Shown in pieces: positions 1 to 6,818 of a stretch of 9,350 bases of DNA. The DNA is from Bacteroidales bacterium (GTDB lineage Bacteria > Bacteroidota > Bacteroidia > Bacteroidales > FEN-979). Where the stretch lies: positions 1 through 9,350 of the forward strand of contig JALNWG010000050.1 in assembly GCA_023231005.1 (NCBI GenBank), given 5' to 3'. A program made the translations under genes and the position numbers. Position 1 is the stretch's first letter; each line of letters opens with the position of its first letter. The notes beneath the pieces were generated by a model. It was given only the letters and a program-made list of their open reading frames with translations. It was not told where the DNA came from and did not search any database.

Positions 1-1
1 G

Positions 2-85
2 AAAATTTCCTTGTGGGCGTTGATCGGCTACCTGGCAGGCGCCATCGCCTACTGGGCCCTGAGCGTGCTGGTGTTTCACGCATGA
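2..85 (+). CDS. C-terminal end of a GC-rich membrane protein (partial)
   Basis: An open frame enters from the left edge and ends at TGA 83-85, giving 27 residues. They are mostly Ala, Leu, Ile, Gly, Tyr and Trp and form one transmembrane-like segment, with His-Ala at the end. Codons are strongly G/C-ending (GGC, CTG, GCC, ATC, GTG) and the stretch is about 58% GC, unlike the A/T-ending codons of every other gene here. That codon pattern is the main reason to call it coding. The family cannot be recognised from so short a tail. The abrupt change of composition just after it is discussed as a finding. Confidence 0.5.
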   Translation, partial: KISLWALIGYLAGAIAYWALSVLVFHA

Positions 86-107
86 TAGACAGCGGGAGTG
101 TGATTTT

Positions 108-455
108 TTAAGAATTCGCTTTTAAGCATAAATTCCTTGAAATTCCCAAGGGGAATATTGTTGAAAAAATACCAACAAGGCCTTTTTCAAATTTTCCTTT
201 GAAAAGCAATTTTATAATTAACAGGGTCAAAAGAATTCCGGCCAGGGAAGATACAATATAAATCAAGGTAGTATGCGACAATGACAGTAGAAGGTCTGAA
301 AGATGGTGGGTAAACCGGACAAAATGTTTCAGAAGTACAGCTGCTAACCCGGATAGAATGCCCACAAAAATGCTCGCCAACACCATATAGGTGTTATTCC
401 CAATATATTTTTGCTTTAAATACCTAAGTCGATTGGTTATTTGATCAAGTACCAT
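108..455 (-). pseudogene. Truncated ClC-type chloride channel/antiporter, N-terminal part only
   Basis: The 115-residue product resembles the N-terminus of Bacteroidota ClC proteins. It has a basic amphipathic start (residues 1-20), a first membrane segment containing VGILSGLAAVLLK (31-43), and a second at about 64-86 followed by the basic KGKFEKG turn. ClC proteins have roughly 400-600 residues and carry their anion-binding GSGIP, GKEGP and GxFxP motifs further on; none is present. The reading frame stops at 108-110, and the remaining 107 bases of minus strand show no continuation in any frame. The last 20 or so residues no longer look ClC-like. I chose the ATG at 455; a TTG at 479 would add eight residues. 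It is most likely a remnant cut off by a rearrangement near position 110, so the product should not transport ions. The family assignment rests on remembered similarity of the first segment and is fairly secure. Confidence 0.6.
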
Positions 456-476
456 CTGAATTTGAATTGTTGTTTC

Positions 477-484
477 CAAAAATA
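477..484 (-). promoter_or_regulatory. Possible -7 promoter element for the ClC remnant
   Basis: Read on the minus strand this is TATTTTTG, a full match to the Bacteroidota -7 form TAnnTTTG. It lies about 22 bases before the ATG at 455, a sensible leader length. No TTG is found at the usual distance upstream, so the -33 half is missing or weak. Confidence 0.3.
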
Positions 485-553
485 GAGAATTATTTGCAGT
501 ATATCCCTTTTATCATCAGAACGCCCGAGAGGTGAGCTTTCCAATTGCAAAAA

Positions 554-587
554 TTGACAATAAATACAACCATTAACGTTAACTTTG
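554..587 (+). promoter_or_regulatory. Bacteroidota-type promoter for the DUF389-nhaD operon
   Basis: TTG at 554-556 is followed after 23 bases by TAACTTTG at 580-587, which fits the TTG-N17-23-TAnnTTTG consensus of Bacteroidota sigma factors. Transcription would begin near 594, just ahead of the ATG at 611. This makes the alternative TTG start at 545 unlikely because it would lie upstream of the transcript. Confidence 0.5.
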
Positions 588-610
588 TTGGATGCAAATA
601 CCTGGATAAT

Positions 611-1957
611 ATGAAATTCAATGCCTTTATCATTAATTTTTTTAGGGACCGTTTTAATCTCGAAAAAAATACTGAGGAATACGGGGAGGTCATTGCAGCT
701 ATTTCGAGAAACATTTATTTCCGGGGAACCAACCTCTGGGTATTGATGTTCGCCATCATCATTGCTTCGATAGGCCTTAATGTCAACTCAACTGCGGTCA
801 TTATCGGTGCTATGTTGGTTTCGCCACTGATGGGACCAATTATGGGGATCGGTCTTGGAGCGGGTACAAATGACTTCAAGTTAATTAGATTAGCCGCATA
901 TAATTATTTGATCGCTATTGTAATTAGCCTGATCGCTTCCACTATTTATTTTTTACTCTCCCCACTCAACGAAGCACATTCTGAATTGCTAGCTAGAACA
1001 ACACCAACCGTTTATGATGTGTTTATTGCACTGTTTGGAGGCTTTGCAGGAATTGTTGCCACCACCAGTAGGGAAAAAGGGAATGTTATTCCTGGTGTGG
1101 CAATTGCCACTGCGCTCATGCCGCCGCTTTGCACAGCAGGTTATGGACTGGCCGTAGGAAATTTGTTTTTTTTCGCGGGAGCTATTTATCTGTTCTTCAT
1201 AAACTCTGTCTTTATTTGCCTTGCTACTTTCCTGATTGTAAGATTTCTGCATTTTCCAAGGCACACATATCGTGATGAGAGCACCGGACACCGAATGAGG
1301 CTTTGGATCTGGCTGATTGTCATTATTACCTTCGTGCCGAGTGTTGTCATTGCATTTTATATGATCCGTAGGAATGTTTTTGAAACCAATGCCAGTAAGT
1401 TTATTGCCAAAGAAATGATTTTTGAAGGAAATACGATTATTGAGAAAAAAATTGATGCCGCGACCACAACCATAAAAGTGGTTTATATTGGTAAAGGTGT
1501 CAGTACGGAATTGTTGGAAAGCGCAAGAAAAAAGCTCAAGGATTATCATCTGGTCAATGCAAATCTCAAAATTAACCAGGGGATGAAAGAGTTAACTACT
1601 TCTGATATTACCAACATGAAATCTCAAATCATTGAAGAACTCTATTTAAAAAACCAGGAAGCGTTGTTATCAAAGGACCAGAAAATTAACCTGCTTGAAA
1701 AGGAACTGTCAAAGTACCAATCGGTCTATATGTCCGGTACAATTCTCAAGGAGATCAGGGCGTTATTTCCAAATGTGGAAGAGACATCTTTTACCAGAGC
1801 CCTGTTAAGTACAACAAAAACCAAAACTCCGGATACCGTAAACCTGGTCTATCTAAAGTTCAGCAGGCAGGTCAGAAACCATGAAATACGGCGTATGGAA
1901 ACCTGGTTACATGAACGTATGAAAGGTGAGAAGATTAAAATTATAGTTGCGAAATAA
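611..1957 (+). CDS. DUF389 family integral membrane protein
   Basis: This 448-residue protein carries the hydrophobic DUF389 domain. Its hallmark blocks are the stretch beginning STAVIIGAMLVSPLMGPIMG (60-79) and GVAIATALMPPLCTAGYGLA (162-181). Membrane segments are visible at about 42-56, 62-82, 96-117, 136-152, 162-180, 184-211 and 231-252. After residue 253 the protein is soluble, with a polar stretch rich in Lys, Glu and Gln at about 345-385 that could form a coiled coil. The family is widespread, and I know of no established biochemical role. The start at 611 is preferred because the protein then begins MKFNAFI like its relatives and sits just below a good promoter. The gene is followed after six bases by nhaD, so the two are almost surely cotranscribed. 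A role linked to ion homeostasis is inferred from that neighbour only. Confidence 0.85.
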   Translation: MKFNAFIINFFRDRFNLEKNTEEYGEVIAAISRNIYFRGTNLWVLMFAIIIASIGLNVNSTAVIIGAMLVSPLMGPIMGIGLGAGTNDFKLIRLAAYNYLIAIVISLIASTIYFLLSPLNEAHSELLARTTPTVYDVFIALFGGFAGIVATTSREKGNVIPGVAIATALMPPLCTAGYGLAVGNLFFFAGAIYLFFINSVFICLATFLIVRFLHFPRHTYRDESTGHRMRLWIWLIVIITFVPSVVIAFYMIRRNVFETNASKFIAKEMIFEGNTIIEKKIDAATTTIKVVYIGKGVSTELLESARKKLKDYHLVNANLKINQGMKELTTSDITNMKSQIIEELYLKNQEALLSKDQKINLLEKELSKYQSVYMSGTILKEIRALFPNVEETSFTRALLSTTKTKTPDTVNLVYLKFSRQVRNHEIRRMETWLHERMKGEKIKIIVAK

Positions 1958-1963
1958 ATATTG

Positions 1964-3235
1964 ATGAGTAATATTCTTATAACGGTCATTTTTATCCTGG
2001 GATATATGGCCATCGTCACGGAACATAAAATCCGAATAAACAAGGCTGCTGTTGCCCTGGTTGCCGGCACATTGGCCTGGACAATTTTTATCCTGTTCAG
2101 TTCAACAAAAGAGCTTGTCACAGAGGCCATTGGAATTCACATGGCCGATATTTCCGGAATTCTTTTTTTCCTGATAGGTGCAATGACGATTGTGGAACTG
2201 ATCGATTCACATGATGGATTTGACATTATCACAACGGTTATCCGAACCAGGAACAAACGCAGTTTACTATGGATTATAAGCCTGATTACCTTCTTCCTTT
2301 CAGCTTTGCTCGACAACCTCACAACCACTATTGTGATGGTTTCCATAACCCGTAAACTAATCTCGGATGAACGCGATCGCTGGTTTTTTGCCGGAACCAT
2401 TGTCATAGCTGCCAATGCGGGAGGAGCCTGGTCACCAATGGGCGACGTTACGACCACCATGCTCTGGATAGGAAACCAGATCACAGCAGGCAATATCATA
2501 CTCAAGCTAATAGCGCCAAGTCTTGTATGCTTGCTCGTTCCCATGACGATTGCTACTTTTATGATCAAACCTGGAATTGTAGGAAATGTTCGGAACAATA
2601 ATGCCAAGTCGAATGATATATCGCCGTTTGAGAAGAATCTGGTTTTCTTTGCCGGGATGTTTGCATTATTGTTTGTCCCTTTTTTCAAGACACTGACTCA
2701 TCTTCCACCTTTCATTGCCATGTTGCTTGCTCTTGGTTTGATGTGGGGTTTGACTGAAATTGTTCATCGAAAAAAGCATGAGAAAGAAAGAGGACCGTTC
2801 TCAGTTAGTCATGCCCTGCGAAAGATCGACAGTTCCACCATTCTCTTTTTCCTGGGGATTTTACTGTGTATTTCAGCCCTTCAATCTTCAGGCATTCTTA
2901 TCAATTGGGCCCGATACCTGATGACCCACCTTCCAAACCAGAGTGCGACCATCCTGGTAATAGGAATGCTTTCGGCCATAATTGATAATGTTCCCCTAGT
3001 TGCGGCGGTGCAGGGCATGTATTCATTAACTGTTTACCCCACAGACCATTTCTTCTGGGAATTTCTTGCTTATGCAACAGGAACAGGAGGAAGTATCCTG
3101 ATCATTGGTTCTGCGGCCGGAGTAACTGCCATGGGAATGGAGAGGATTACCTTTTTCTGGTTTTTAAAACGGGTAACTTTTTTGGCGCTTCTGGGGTATC
3201 TATCAGGTGCACTTGTTTATATTCTTATGTTCTGA
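1964..3235 (+). CDS. nhaD: NhaD-type Na+/H+ antiporter
   Basis: The 423-residue protein is a polytopic transporter of the ion transporter (IT) superfamily, best matching NhaD, which exchanges cytoplasmic Na+ (and Li+) for protons at the inner membrane. Two inverted-repeat-like signature regions are visible. One is SALLDNLTTTIVM (113-125, with D117 and N118) plus ANAGGAWSPMGDVTTTMLW (150-168, with N151 and D161). The other is SAIIDNVPLVAAV (about 337-349, with D341 and N342) plus TGTGGS (372-377). The acidic and Asn residues within membrane-broken helices are the expected cation-binding positions in this family. Length is normal or slightly short. The ATG at 1964 is chosen over the adjacent TTG at 1961. 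It lies six bases after the DUF389 gene and probably shares its promoter. The pairing suggests a sodium or alkaline-pH tolerance unit, but neither the operon's control nor the partner's role is shown by the sequence. Confidence 0.88.
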   Translation: MSNILITVIFILGYMAIVTEHKIRINKAAVALVAGTLAWTIFILFSSTKELVTEAIGIHMADISGILFFLIGAMTIVELIDSHDGFDIITTVIRTRNKRSLLWIISLITFFLSALLDNLTTTIVMVSITRKLISDERDRWFFAGTIVIAANAGGAWSPMGDVTTTMLWIGNQITAGNIILKLIAPSLVCLLVPMTIATFMIKPGIVGNVRNNNAKSNDISPFEKNLVFFAGMFALLFVPFFKTLTHLPPFIAMLLALGLMWGLTEIVHRKKHEKERGPFSVSHALRKIDSSTILFFLGILLCISALQSSGILINWARYLMTHLPNQSATILVIGMLSAIIDNVPLVAAVQGMYSLTVYPTDHFFWEFLAYATGTGGSILIIGSAAGVTAMGMERITFFWFLKRVTFLALLGYLSGALVYILMF

Positions 3236-3319
3236 TAGTTACTGTTTTTTTATCGGTTCCTTTTCTCAACGGGTAATAAACCATGTTAAAGCTCCGGTTC
3301 TGTATATTAAGCCTAATTA

Positions 3320-3354
3320 TTTGCTTGTAACTATTAACATTATTTATATATTTG
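3320..3354 (+). promoter_or_regulatory. Bacteroidota-type promoter upstream of the small membrane protein
   Basis: TTTG at 3320-3323 and TATATTTG at 3347-3354 are separated by 23 bases, an excellent match to the -33/-7 consensus. The expected transcript would start near 3361, giving a leader of about 38 bases to the ATG at 3399. Confidence 0.5.
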
Positions 3355-3398
3355 GAAAATCATAAATACTCAGAAATTACGTTTCTATATTATTATTG

Positions 3399-3887
3399 AT
3401 GCCACAGACAAGTAAATATAATAAATCATACCGGGCCAGCGCCATGCTGGTCGGGCTTTTGATTTTCTGTCTGTCGGCATTTTACATAGGAAGATCCGGA
3501 TTTAGTTTTGGTGATTATTCTAAAGGACAGATTACCCGGTTATGGTCAACAGACCTTGTAGGCAAATTAGCTGATTTTGGCCGGAACATTACTGAAAGAT
3601 TGACAATCAAATTGATTGATTTTACTTCACCGCAACTAGTAAAGACTACATCCTCATCTCCGCTCTCTGGTATAAATTTTAAAAAGACGAGGCCTCGCGG
3701 GATTCCCGCTCAGGAGCCAAGTTGTAAGTTTCTTTCCGTCTCCAACTTTATCCTGATCCATCCTTTAGATAATCGCATATTTATTAATACAACACCGTTT
3801 CTGATCCTATCTTCACCATCAGGTAATACATTAAATATTCGTCCGCCTCCACACCAATGGATAAAGGCAACCGGGTTTCCTGCCTGA
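3399..3887 (+). CDS. Small single-pass membrane protein of unknown family; second half doubtful
   Basis: The frame encodes 162 residues. Residues 1-82 look like a genuine protein: a short basic N-terminus, one membrane segment at about 14-30, and then a polar, charged region with two GxL/F-rich turns. I do not recognise a family. From about residue 88 onward the composition changes to Ser, Pro, Ile, Asn and Phe with a PPP run, typical of a reading frame lying opposite coding DNA. That part also spans the overlapping palindromes at 3688-3709. On the minus strand of the same interval two frames stay open and look more protein-like. The likely reading is a real small membrane protein whose original C-terminus was lost at a junction near 3660 and which now runs by chance to the stop at 3885-3887. 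A good promoter lies upstream. The true end could be elsewhere if there is a frameshift. Confidence 0.45.
   Translation: MPQTSKYNKSYRASAMLVGLLIFCLSAFYIGRSGFSFGDYSKGQITRLWSTDLVGKLADFGRNITERLTIKLIDFTSPQLVKTTSSSPLSGINFKKTRPRGIPAQEPSCKFLSVSNFILIHPLDNRIFINTTPFLILSSPSGNTLNIRPPPHQWIKATGFPA
3688..3709. repeat. Two overlapping palindromes; possible minus-strand terminator or REP-like element
   Basis: CGAGGCCTCG (3688-3697) is a perfect 10-base palindrome that shares its last G with the hairpin GCGGG-ATT-CCCGC (3697-3709). Read on the minus strand, the hairpin begins just after the in-frame TGA at 3712-3710 and is followed by a run of T (TCTTTTT, 3687-3681). This is the layout of a factor-independent terminator for minus-strand transcription. 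Because it falls inside the plus-strand open frame, it also argues that this part of the plus frame is not ordinary coding sequence. Confidence 0.45.
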
Positions 3888-3946
3888 TCTCCAACGAAAA
3901 ATTCATTTTCCCAACCGAAAGGTTCACTCCAAATTTTTACATCATT
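3710..3946 (-). pseudogene. Coding-like minus-strand remnant in two frames
   Basis: One minus-strand frame is open for 78 codons from 3946 to the TGA at 3712-3710 but has no ATG, GTG or TTG near its beginning. Its residues include GDQAGNPVAFIHWCGGGR. A second frame (ATG at 3906, stop at 3784) encodes 40 residues with a convincing composition, including SLEIRQETRLPLSIGVEADE. Neither matches a family I can name. The combination of coding-like content in two frames, no usable start for the longer one and a terminator-like hairpin right after it suggests a frameshifted or decayed gene fragment convergent with the small membrane protein. It could still be chance. Confidence 0.25.
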
Positions 3947-4039
3947 CTATCTATTGAATTAACTTACTAATATCTGTATGTGCATATTTTAGTGGCTATT
4001 TATTCAGAATAGATTCATTTCACCTCAAGAGAAAATGTA

Positions 4040-5158
4040 ATGGGAACAAATCAATTTCTAACCCAGAGGCTGCCGATTGCAGTTATAGGAGCTGGACATG
4101 GTGGTCTTGCCATGGCTGGTCATCTTGCTATTATGGGACAAACTGTTCATCTGTACAATCGAGGAGAAGAGCGATTGTGGGGGGTGAAATCCACCGGTGG
4201 AATTGAAGTGCAAGGCGAGGTGACTGGCTTTGGCCGGATTCCAATTGTCACAAACTTGATGGAAGAAGCGATTGATGGTGTAGAGATGATCATGGTTGTA
4301 TTGCCTGCACTGGCACATCGATGGATTGCTGAACAGATGGCTCCATTTCTGAAGGATGGGCAAATTGTCGTACTTCACCCTGGCCGGACCATGGGAGCGT
4401 TGGAATTCAAGCAAGTACTGATCGAAAAAAATGTGAGGACAGATGTGATCATTTCTGAAGCACAAACCTTTATTTATGCTTCCCGGATCATCAGTCCTGG
4501 ACAGGCTCATATTTTTGGGATCAAACATTCCATTCCTGTCGCATCTGTTCGTGCGCACCTTATTCCACAGGTTATTAAAAAACTCCGACAATTCTATCCA
4601 CAATTTGTACCAGGAGATAACATCTTCAAGACAAGCTTCGACAACATCGGATGTGTATTTCACCCGGCGATATGTATTCTCAATTCAGGATGGATTGAAG
4701 ACGATACCGATTTCAAATTTTATCACGAGGGAGCTACTGAATCCGTATGCAGGATTCTTGAAGCAGTCGATAGCGAACGTATAGCAGTAGCAGAAGCATT
4801 GGGTATAAGAGCCATTACCGCTAGACAGTGGTTCTACATGGCATATAGTACTACCGGAGATACGCTTTATGAAGCAATGAGAAAAAACCCGGGATACAGT
4901 GAAATAATCGCCCCAAAAACACTAAAAATGAGATATATTGAAGAAGACATTCCTTGTAGTCTTGTCCCGATGTCATCCTTGGGTAAGATGTTTGGCGTTT
5001 CCACACCGACAATGGATTCTTTGATCCATCTGGCATCTGTTTTAAATAACCGTGATTACATGAATGACGGCAGGACAGTTGAACGACTTGGTATTTCTGG
5101 GATGAGCCTAAGGCAGTTAAGGCTTTTGGCAATTGGAGAAAATAATAATACTTTTTAG
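4040..5158 (+). CDS. Octopine/nopaline dehydrogenase family (opine dehydrogenase-like) enzyme
   Basis: The 372-residue protein has an N-terminal Rossmann fold with the dinucleotide motif GAGHGG (17-22), where the His-Gly-Gly form is typical of the NAD/NADP octopine/nopaline dehydrogenase family. The C-terminal all-alpha domain holds the conserved DNIGCVFHPAICILNSG block (201-217). In it H208 sits where the family's catalytic His is expected, flanked by N202 and N215. Further on come RYIEEDIPCSLVP (298-310) and GVSTPTMDSLI (319-329). Family members reductively join an alpha-keto acid to an amino acid's amine using NAD(P)H, giving N-(carboxyalkyl) amino acids. It is the first gene of a three-gene unit; the next starts ten bases after its stop. 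Upstream, TATTTTAG at 3985-3992 is a one-mismatch -7 element, but the nearest TTG is 28 bases away, so the promoter is uncertain. The family call is strong; the substrate is unknown. Confidence 0.85.
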   Translation: MGTNQFLTQRLPIAVIGAGHGGLAMAGHLAIMGQTVHLYNRGEERLWGVKSTGGIEVQGEVTGFGRIPIVTNLMEEAIDGVEMIMVVLPALAHRWIAEQMAPFLKDGQIVVLHPGRTMGALEFKQVLIEKNVRTDVIISEAQTFIYASRIISPGQAHIFGIKHSIPVASVRAHLIPQVIKKLRQFYPQFVPGDNIFKTSFDNIGCVFHPAICILNSGWIEDDTDFKFYHEGATESVCRILEAVDSERIAVAEALGIRAITARQWFYMAYSTTGDTLYEAMRKNPGYSEIIAPKTLKMRYIEEDIPCSLVPMSSLGKMFGVSTPTMDSLIHLASVLNNRDYMNDGRTVERLGISGMSLRQLRLLAIGENNNTF

Positions 5159-5168
5159 TTTCAACAAT

Positions 5169-6806
5169 ATGAAAAAAATACTGGGAGCGGCAATTGGGAC
5201 ATGTGTCCATATTAGTGGGCTTTATCACTTTTTACAACTTGCTGAATCCGAAGGATATCATGCCATTATGCTGGGGACAGCAGTTTCAATCAGCCGTATT
5301 GTTGATGCTATTCGTCAGCAAAAACCAGACATTATGGCTCTCAGCTATCGGCTAACACCAGAAGTTGCAGAAAAACTGTTTCAGGAATTGGCGAAATCAA
5401 TCAATACAGATGATCTCGCAAAGACAAGAATAATTTTTGGTGGGACACCCCCTGTGTCCGCATTGGCAAAAAAATATAACCTCTTCGATCGCATCTATAA
5501 CGGTTCCGAACCAGTGAGTGATATTCGTTCATACCTTAAAGGAACAAAAAGCAGAACCGGTAAAGTAAACCATGCACATGATCTTTTGGGTAGGATCAAA
5601 CAGAACTATCCATATCCTATAATTCGTCACCATTTCGGCAGACCAACAATGGAAGAGACGCTCAAAGGAATTCGTGAAATATCTCTTTCAGGTATTCTGG
5701 ATGTTATTTCCATCGGTCCGGATCAAAATGCCCAGGAGCATTTTTTCAGGCCCGAAGAGATGGATCCTGCACAAAACGGGGCTGGTGGAGTTCCCATACG
5801 TCGCAGCGAAGATATGGCAGCTCTATATGAAGCTTCAAGGTGCGGAAATTATCCCCTTATACGATGTTACGCCGGTACACGAGACCTACAAAAATGGGGG
5901 GAAATGAGCTTGAAGACAATCCATAATGCATGGGCTGCCATACCGTTATGTTGGTATAGTGTTTTAGATGGGCGTTCAAACCGAACGCTGGAGAATGCTA
6001 TTAAGGAAAACCAAAGTGTAATGCGATGGCATGCTCGTCATAACATCCCGGTAGAGGTGAATGAATCACATCAATGGAGCCTGCGCAATGCACATGATAC
6101 GCTGGCGGTAACCATGGCCTTTTTGGGGGCTTATAATGCTAAAAAGATGGGAGTGGAGAATTATATCGCCCAATTCATGTTTAATACTCCTCCCGGAATT
6201 CAACCGTCAATGGATCTTGCAAAAATGGCTGCCAAACTGGAAATGATCAGCGAGCTGGAAGATGAATCATTTATTGTTTATCGTGAGGTGCGAGCTGGGA
6301 TTGCTCATTTTTCTCCATTACCATTTATTGCCAAAGGGCAACTGGCCGCTTCAGCATTAATTAGCCTTGCATTGAAACCACACATTCTGCATGTGGTCGG
6401 ATACAGCGAAGGCGACCATGCAACCCTCTCAGATGAATTGATCGAAAGCTGTCAAATTGTACATGGTGTTTTGAGGGACTGCCAGGAAGGTTTCCCAAAC
6501 ATGTTATCCAATTTAAATATCTTATCCAGAAAAGGGCAGCTTATTTATGAAGCAAAAACTTTGCTAGAATACATAAAGTTTCTAGGTGAAGACAGTGATG
6601 ATCCCATGTCTGACCCCCACGTTATTGCTAAAGCAATACAGGAAGGGATCCTCGATACACCACATTTTATAGGCAATCCATCTCTAAGAGGTGAAATAGT
6701 CACGGGATTGGTCAACGGTGCCTGGTTTGCCATCGATCCATCTACCGGGAATCCATTAGAAGAAGAATTAAGGTTGGAAGATATTTTCAAACGAATAAAA
6801 CAATAA
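5169..6806 (+). CDS. Cobalamin-binding domain protein with large C-terminal catalytic-looking domain (mutase- or methyltransferase-like)
   Basis: The 545-residue protein begins with a B12-binding-type Rossmann domain (about 1-125). The base-off motif DxHxxG appears as CVHISG (12-17): the cobalt-ligating H14 and G17 are kept, but the usual Asp is Cys. A serine block follows (SYRL, 59-62) and the GG that ends the fold (91-92). From about 140 to 545 is a domain I infer to be a TIM barrel, as in corrinoid mutases and methyltransferases. It contains conserved-looking polar stretches: GPDQNAQEHFFRPEE (183-197), AGTRDLQKWGEM (235-246), WYSVLDGRSNRTLE (262-275), HQWSLRNAHD (301-310) and FNTPPG (338-343). 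The N-terminal B12 domain fused to a catalytic barrel differs from methylmalonyl-CoA mutase, where the order is reversed. The exact family and reaction are not recognised. ATG 5169 is chosen; a TTG at 5133 would overlap the preceding gene. The next gene starts 12 bases downstream. Confidence 0.7.
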   Translation: MKKILGAAIGTCVHISGLYHFLQLAESEGYHAIMLGTAVSISRIVDAIRQQKPDIMALSYRLTPEVAEKLFQELAKSINTDDLAKTRIIFGGTPPVSALAKKYNLFDRIYNGSEPVSDIRSYLKGTKSRTGKVNHAHDLLGRIKQNYPYPIIRHHFGRPTMEETLKGIREISLSGILDVISIGPDQNAQEHFFRPEEMDPAQNGAGGVPIRRSEDMAALYEASRCGNYPLIRCYAGTRDLQKWGEMSLKTIHNAWAAIPLCWYSVLDGRSNRTLENAIKENQSVMRWHARHNIPVEVNESHQWSLRNAHDTLAVTMAFLGAYNAKKMGVENYIAQFMFNTPPGIQPSMDLAKMAAKLEMISELEDESFIVYREVRAGIAHFSPLPFIAKGQLAASALISLALKPHILHVVGYSEGDHATLSDELIESCQIVHGVLRDCQEGFPNMLSNLNILSRKGQLIYEAKTLLEYIKFLGEDSDDPMSDPHVIAKAIQEGILDTPHFIGNPSLRGEIVTGLVNGAWFAIDPSTGNPLEEELRLEDIFKRIKQ

Positions 6807-6818
6807 TAAAAAAAATTT

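Noticed and set aside
989..1549. Long minus-strand open frame of 186 codons
   Set aside because: It lies wholly opposite the DUF389 gene and its residue content (Cys-, His- and Asn-rich) is that of an antisense shadow.
2137..2688. Minus-strand open frame of 183 codons
   Set aside because: Shadow of nhaD; the plus strand carries the conserved transporter motifs across the whole interval.
3985..3992. Promoter for the enzyme operon at TATTTTAG
   Set aside because: One mismatch in the -7 element and the nearest TTG is 28 bases upstream, outside the usual spacing; kept only as a remark in the gene entry.
4058..4663. Minus-strand open frame of 201 codons
   Set aside because: It lies opposite the opine-dehydrogenase-like gene, whose motifs are clear, and has no recognisable protein features of its own.
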